Shown here: positions 61,582 through 64,000 of the stretch, piece by piece
Position numbering within the stretch: position 1 is the stretch's first letter
How the letters are laid out: the number at the start of each line of letters is the position of its first letter
Assembly: GCA_017521325.1 (NCBI GenBank)
Contig: JAFXCV010000051.1
Location: 17,978-81,977 of the forward strand
Direction: 5' to 3'
Length of the DNA: 64,000 bases
Source: Oscillospiraceae bacterium
GTDB taxonomy: Bacteria; Bacillota; Clostridia; Oscillospirales; Ruminococcaceae
The notes under the pieces: generated by a model
The model's database searches: none
What the model saw: the letters and a program-made list of their open reading frames with translations, nothing else
What the model was told of the DNA's origin: nothing
Position numbers and translations under genes: made by a program

Positions 61582-62395
61582 AATGAAAACCGCCCTCACG
61601 ATCGCAGGAAGCGATTCATGCGGCGGCGCAGGGATACAGGCGGATTTGAAAACGATGCTTGCAAACGGCGTTTATGGGATGAGTGCGATTACGGCTCTGA
61701 CAGCACAGAATACGATGGGCGTAACGGCAATTTCCGAGGTCACACCCGAATTTCTCGGACAACAGCTTGACGCAGTTTTTATGGACATTTTCCCCGACGC
61801 AGTAAAAACAGGAATGGTGGCAAATGCGGAACTGATTGAGATAATCGCAGAAAGGCTCAGATTTTACAAGGCGAAAAATATCGTAGTTGATCCTGTGATG
61901 ATAGCAACAAGCGGCGCAAGGCTTATTTCCGAAAATGCGGTTGAAATTCTCATGGAAAAGCTGCTGCCGATAGCAACACTTGTTACCCCAAATATTCCGG
62001 AAGCACAGATGCTGTCGGGGATGGTAATATCGGGGAAGTCTGATATGGAAACAGCGGCAGAAATTATCACAGAAAAATACGGCTGTTCCGTTCTGCTGAA
62101 AGGCGGTCACAGAATCAATGATGCAAATGATTTGCTTTACGAAAACGGGAAAGCAACATGGTTTGAGGGCGTGCGTATCGACAATCCGAACACGCACGGA
62201 ACAGGTTGTACGCTTTCAAGCGCAATAGCTTCAAATCTAGCAAAGGAATGCGATTTAAAGCAGTCGATAAGGCTTGCCAAGGAATATATTTCTGGAGCGT
62301 TGTCCGCTATGCTTGATTTAGGAAGAGGAAATGGACCGATGAATCATGGATTTATATTGGAGAAGAATCGTACGAAAAGCTCTGTCAGTGATTGA
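61568..62395 (+). CDS. thiD: Hydroxymethylpyrimidine (phosphate) kinase
   Basis: A 275-aa ribokinase-fold enzyme making hydroxymethylpyrimidine diphosphate. Motifs: IAGSDSCGGAGIQADLK, VVDPVMIATSGARL, TPNIPEAQML, and NTHGTGCTLSSAIAS with the catalytic Asp region replaced in order. AGGAGG inside thiE precedes ATG 61568 by about 7 nt. It is the last gene of the operon; no terminator is obvious before 62589. Confidence 0.95.
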   Translation: MNYSKMKTALTIAGSDSCGGAGIQADLKTMLANGVYGMSAITALTAQNTMGVTAISEVTPEFLGQQLDAVFMDIFPDAVKTGMVANAELIEIIAERLRFYKAKNIVVDPVMIATSGARLISENAVEILMEKLLPIATLVTPNIPEAQMLSGMVISGKSDMETAAEIITEKYGCSVLLKGGHRINDANDLLYENGKATWFEGVRIDNPNTHGTGCTLSSAIASNLAKECDLKQSIRLAKEYISGALSAMLDLGRGNGPMNHGFILEKNRTKSSVSD

Positions 62396-62413
62396 CGGAA
62401 GCATTCTCATTAG

Positions 62414-62533
62414 GGATGTAAAACGACGGCAGACCTCCTGGAGAAGAGCCTTGATGTGCGTCTGGAGTTCAATGGGGATTTTGAGGATAGTGTGGCTGTA
62501 TATATTGACGAAAATCAGCGTAAATCAGCATGA
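62414..62533 (+). pseudogene. Possible decayed gene end after thiD
   Basis: A frame without a start reads DLLEKSLDVRLEFNGDFE and ends at TGA 62533 (last residues ENQRKSA). Its codon use looks coding and the previous in-frame stop is at 62411. It may be the tail of a lost gene; I cannot name the family. The rest of 62396-62588 shows nothing. Confidence 0.35.
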
Positions 62534-62588
62534 TTCCGCACAGCGAATGTTAACTGTATGTAGTGCGTATACCAAGAGATAAAACAAA

Positions 62589-62616
62589 AGAAATCCCCTA
62601 TATTCAGGGGATTTCT
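62589..62616 (-). terminator. ptsI terminator
   Basis: An 11-bp stem (AGAAATCCCCT 62589-62599, complement 62606-62616). On the minus strand TTTTGTTTT follows. Confidence 0.88.
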
Positions 62617-62690
62617 CATTGTCAATTCGTGACGGAATTGATCACCATGAAAAATCACAATGCTTATCAAGCATTTTCTGCTACATCGTT

Positions 62691-64000
62691 TCAATTTCCA
62701 CTGTGCAAATCAATGCTTCTGACCGCATCTCTGACCTTCAGCACAAAAGCAGGAGATACGGAAAGTTCATCAATGTCCATGCGCAGGAAGGTTTCCGTGA
62801 GGCTCGTATCCGCCGCAAGTTCACCGCAGATGCCGATCCATTTTCCGTGCCTGTGTGCATTTTGCGCTGTCATTTCGATCAGGCGCAGAATCGCTTCATG
62901 ATGGACATCGCAGAAACGTTCGATTGCAGGATTCTGTCGGTCGCAGGCGAGGGTGTACTGTGTGAGATCGTTTGTGCCGACGCTGAAGAAATCCACCATC
63001 GGGGCGAGTCGGTCGCTGATAAGCGCCGCCGCCGGTGTTTCGATCATAATGCCAAGCTCCGTGTCCTCCGCATATTCTATGCCGTCCTTTTGCAGCTCTG
63101 CTTTGACTGCATTACAAAGGTCGAGAATTTCCTCCAGTTCCCATACATTCGCAATCATCGGGAACATGATGCCGAGGTTGCCGAATACCGATGCTCTGAA
63201 CAATGCTCTCAGCTGTGTCCGGAACACCTCCGGTCGATTCAGACAAAGACGGATCGCACGGATACCGAGTGCAGGATTTTCTTCTTTTGGCATATGGAAA
63301 TAGTCGCACTGCTTATCCGCACCAATATCCAGCGTGCGGATGATAACCTTTTTGCCCGCCATGCTTTCCAGTACACGCTTATAGATTCGGAACTGTTCCT
63401 CCTCGGTCGGGTAGTCCGTATTTTCCAGATAGAGGAATTCACTTCTGAAAAGACCAATACCGCCTGCATCATTGAGCAGTACTGCACCGATGTTGTCTGC
63501 ACTCCCGATGTTCGCATAGATGTTAATTTTTCTGCCGTCAAGCGTGATGTTTTCTTTGCCCTTGAGTTTCTGGAGCAGTTCCTTTTTCTCAAGCTCCTCT
63601 GCACGTTTCTGCTGCGCCGCTGCAATCGTTTCCGCATCCGGATGCAGGATGAATTCGCCGGTAAAGCCGTTTACCACGGCAGGATCTCCATCCCTGATCT
63701 CCGAGAGGAATGCTTCGCCCACACCGATGATTGCGGGGATGTTCATATTTCTTGCCAGAATTGCGGTGTGGGAATTGGAAGAACCATGTGCCGTCACAAA
63801 TGCCAGGACCTTGTCCTTGTCAAGTGTGACTGTTTCACTGGGGGCTAAGTCATCCGCACAGATGATCACCGGTTCGTCCGACTGTGCTTCTGTGCTGCCT
63901 CCATTTGTCAGACAGCTTATGATACGATTTGAAATATCCCTTACATCGGCGGATCTTGCCTGCATATAGGCATCGTCCATCGCTGCGAACATTTCCGCAA
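62691..64000 (-). CDS. ptsI: Phosphoenolpyruvate-protein phosphotransferase (PTS Enzyme I), partial
   Basis: The C-terminal ~435 residues of Enzyme I, which moves phosphate from PEP to HPr for sugar uptake. The active-site His is in GSSNSHTAILARN. The PEP-binding barrel follows with GGIGLFRSEFLYL, ALGIRAIRLCL, MFPMIANVWELEE, GIMIETPAAAL and DFFSVGTNDLTQYTLACDRQN. Catalytic Cys lies in GICGE. The N-terminal HPr-binding part continues beyond the right edge of the window. Confidence 0.95.
   Translation of the reverse strand, partial: AEMFAAMDDAYMQARSADVRDISNRIISCLTNGGSTEAQSDEPVIICADDLAPSETVTLDKDKVLAFVTAHGSSNSHTAILARNMNIPAIIGVGEAFLSEIRDGDPAVVNGFTGEFILHPDAETIAAAQQKRAEELEKKELLQKLKGKENITLDGRKINIYANIGSADNIGAVLLNDAGGIGLFRSEFLYLENTDYPTEEEQFRIYKRVLESMAGKKVIIRTLDIGADKQCDYFHMPKEENPALGIRAIRLCLNRPEVFRTQLRALFRASVFGNLGIMFPMIANVWELEEILDLCNAVKAELQKDGIEYAEDTELGIMIETPAAALISDRLAPMVDFFSVGTNDLTQYTLACDRQNPAIERFCDVHHEAILRLIEMTAQNAHRHGKWIGICGELAADTSLTETFLRMDIDELSVSPAFVLKVRDAVRSIDLHSGN

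Noticed and set aside
62346..62582. A 78-codon frame across the end of thiD
   Set aside because: It is out of frame with thiD, has no RBS, and its second half overlaps a different frame that looks more like true coding sequence.

Overview
The window reads as the chromosome of a Gram-positive anaerobe of the Ruminococcus group (Oscillospiraceae/Ruminococcaceae), near 50% GC in most genes. The evidence is five secreted proteins with type I dockerin modules or repeats plus a dockerin-repeat solute-binding protein, glycoside hydrolases of families GH26, GH44 and GH5, strictly anaerobic radical enzymes (NrdD/NrdG, PFL/PFL-activase, ThiH, SCIFF maturase), a SpoIIID regulator, and strong AGGAGG ribosome binding sites behind TTGACA-17-TATAAT promoters. 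No tRNA, rRNA, CRISPR array, phage or insertion sequence was seen.

Layout. 1-2.2 kb: a SCIFF ranthipeptide locus (small membrane protein, 45-aa six-cysteine precursor, radical SAM/SPASM maturase). 2.2-3.6 kb (minus): DAHP synthase and an AT-rich orphan. 3.7-7.1 kb: anaerobic ribonucleotide reductase nrdD-nrdG behind an NrdR box, then a GIY-YIG protein. 7.2-11.7 kb: CPBP protease, AraC regulator with a LacI-type sensor, cysK. 12-15 kb: a large secreted beta-helix-like dockerin protein. 15-19.5 kb (minus): epimerase, sugar-binding lipoprotein, and a metal-related cluster (membrane HMA protein, SDR, ArsR). 19.6-21.1 kb: spoIIID and a glycosyltransferase. 21.3-24.7 kb: pyruvate formate-lyase whose glycyl radical domain is a separate 79-aa gene, with a third 75-aa gene between, then pflA. 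24.9-26.9 kb: AT-rich dockerin protease and a dockerin partner. 27-30.6 kb: polar amino acid ABC importer interrupted by two membrane proteins of unknown function. 30.8-32.3 kb (minus): xylulokinase. 32.5-35.8 kb: DUF2975/Xre/DUF2809 membrane cluster with a tandem repeat and a DUF4173 remnant, then a TIGR01212 radical SAM protein. 35.8-46.8 kb (minus): GH26 mannanase, an M-domain-less ClpC, zinc-ribbon membrane protein, tex interrupted by one in-frame stop, recQ and a leaderless GH5; a tiny Cys-rich protein gene lies at 40.4 kb on the plus strand. 47-51.5 kb: dockerin-repeat solute-binding protein, trkA-trkH. 51.7-56.2 kb: NYN/PIN-like protein with an attenuator-like leader (minus), then an Xre regulator translationally next to a GH44 cellulase. 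56.5-62.4 kb: TPP riboswitch and thiCSFGHED. 62.7-64 kb (minus): partial ptsI.

Together these genes describe a fibre-degrading fermenter: secreted dockerin enzymes release mannan and glucan sugars, PTS and ABC components take up solutes, PFL makes acetyl-CoA and formate, and NrdDG and the thiamin operon supply anaerobic nucleotide and cofactor synthesis. The most unusual item is the three-gene split pyruvate formate-lyase at 21.4-24.0 kb. Next are the dockerin-repeat solute-binding protein at 47.1 kb, the stop-split tex at 42.4 kb, and the attenuator-like leader at 52.65 kb.
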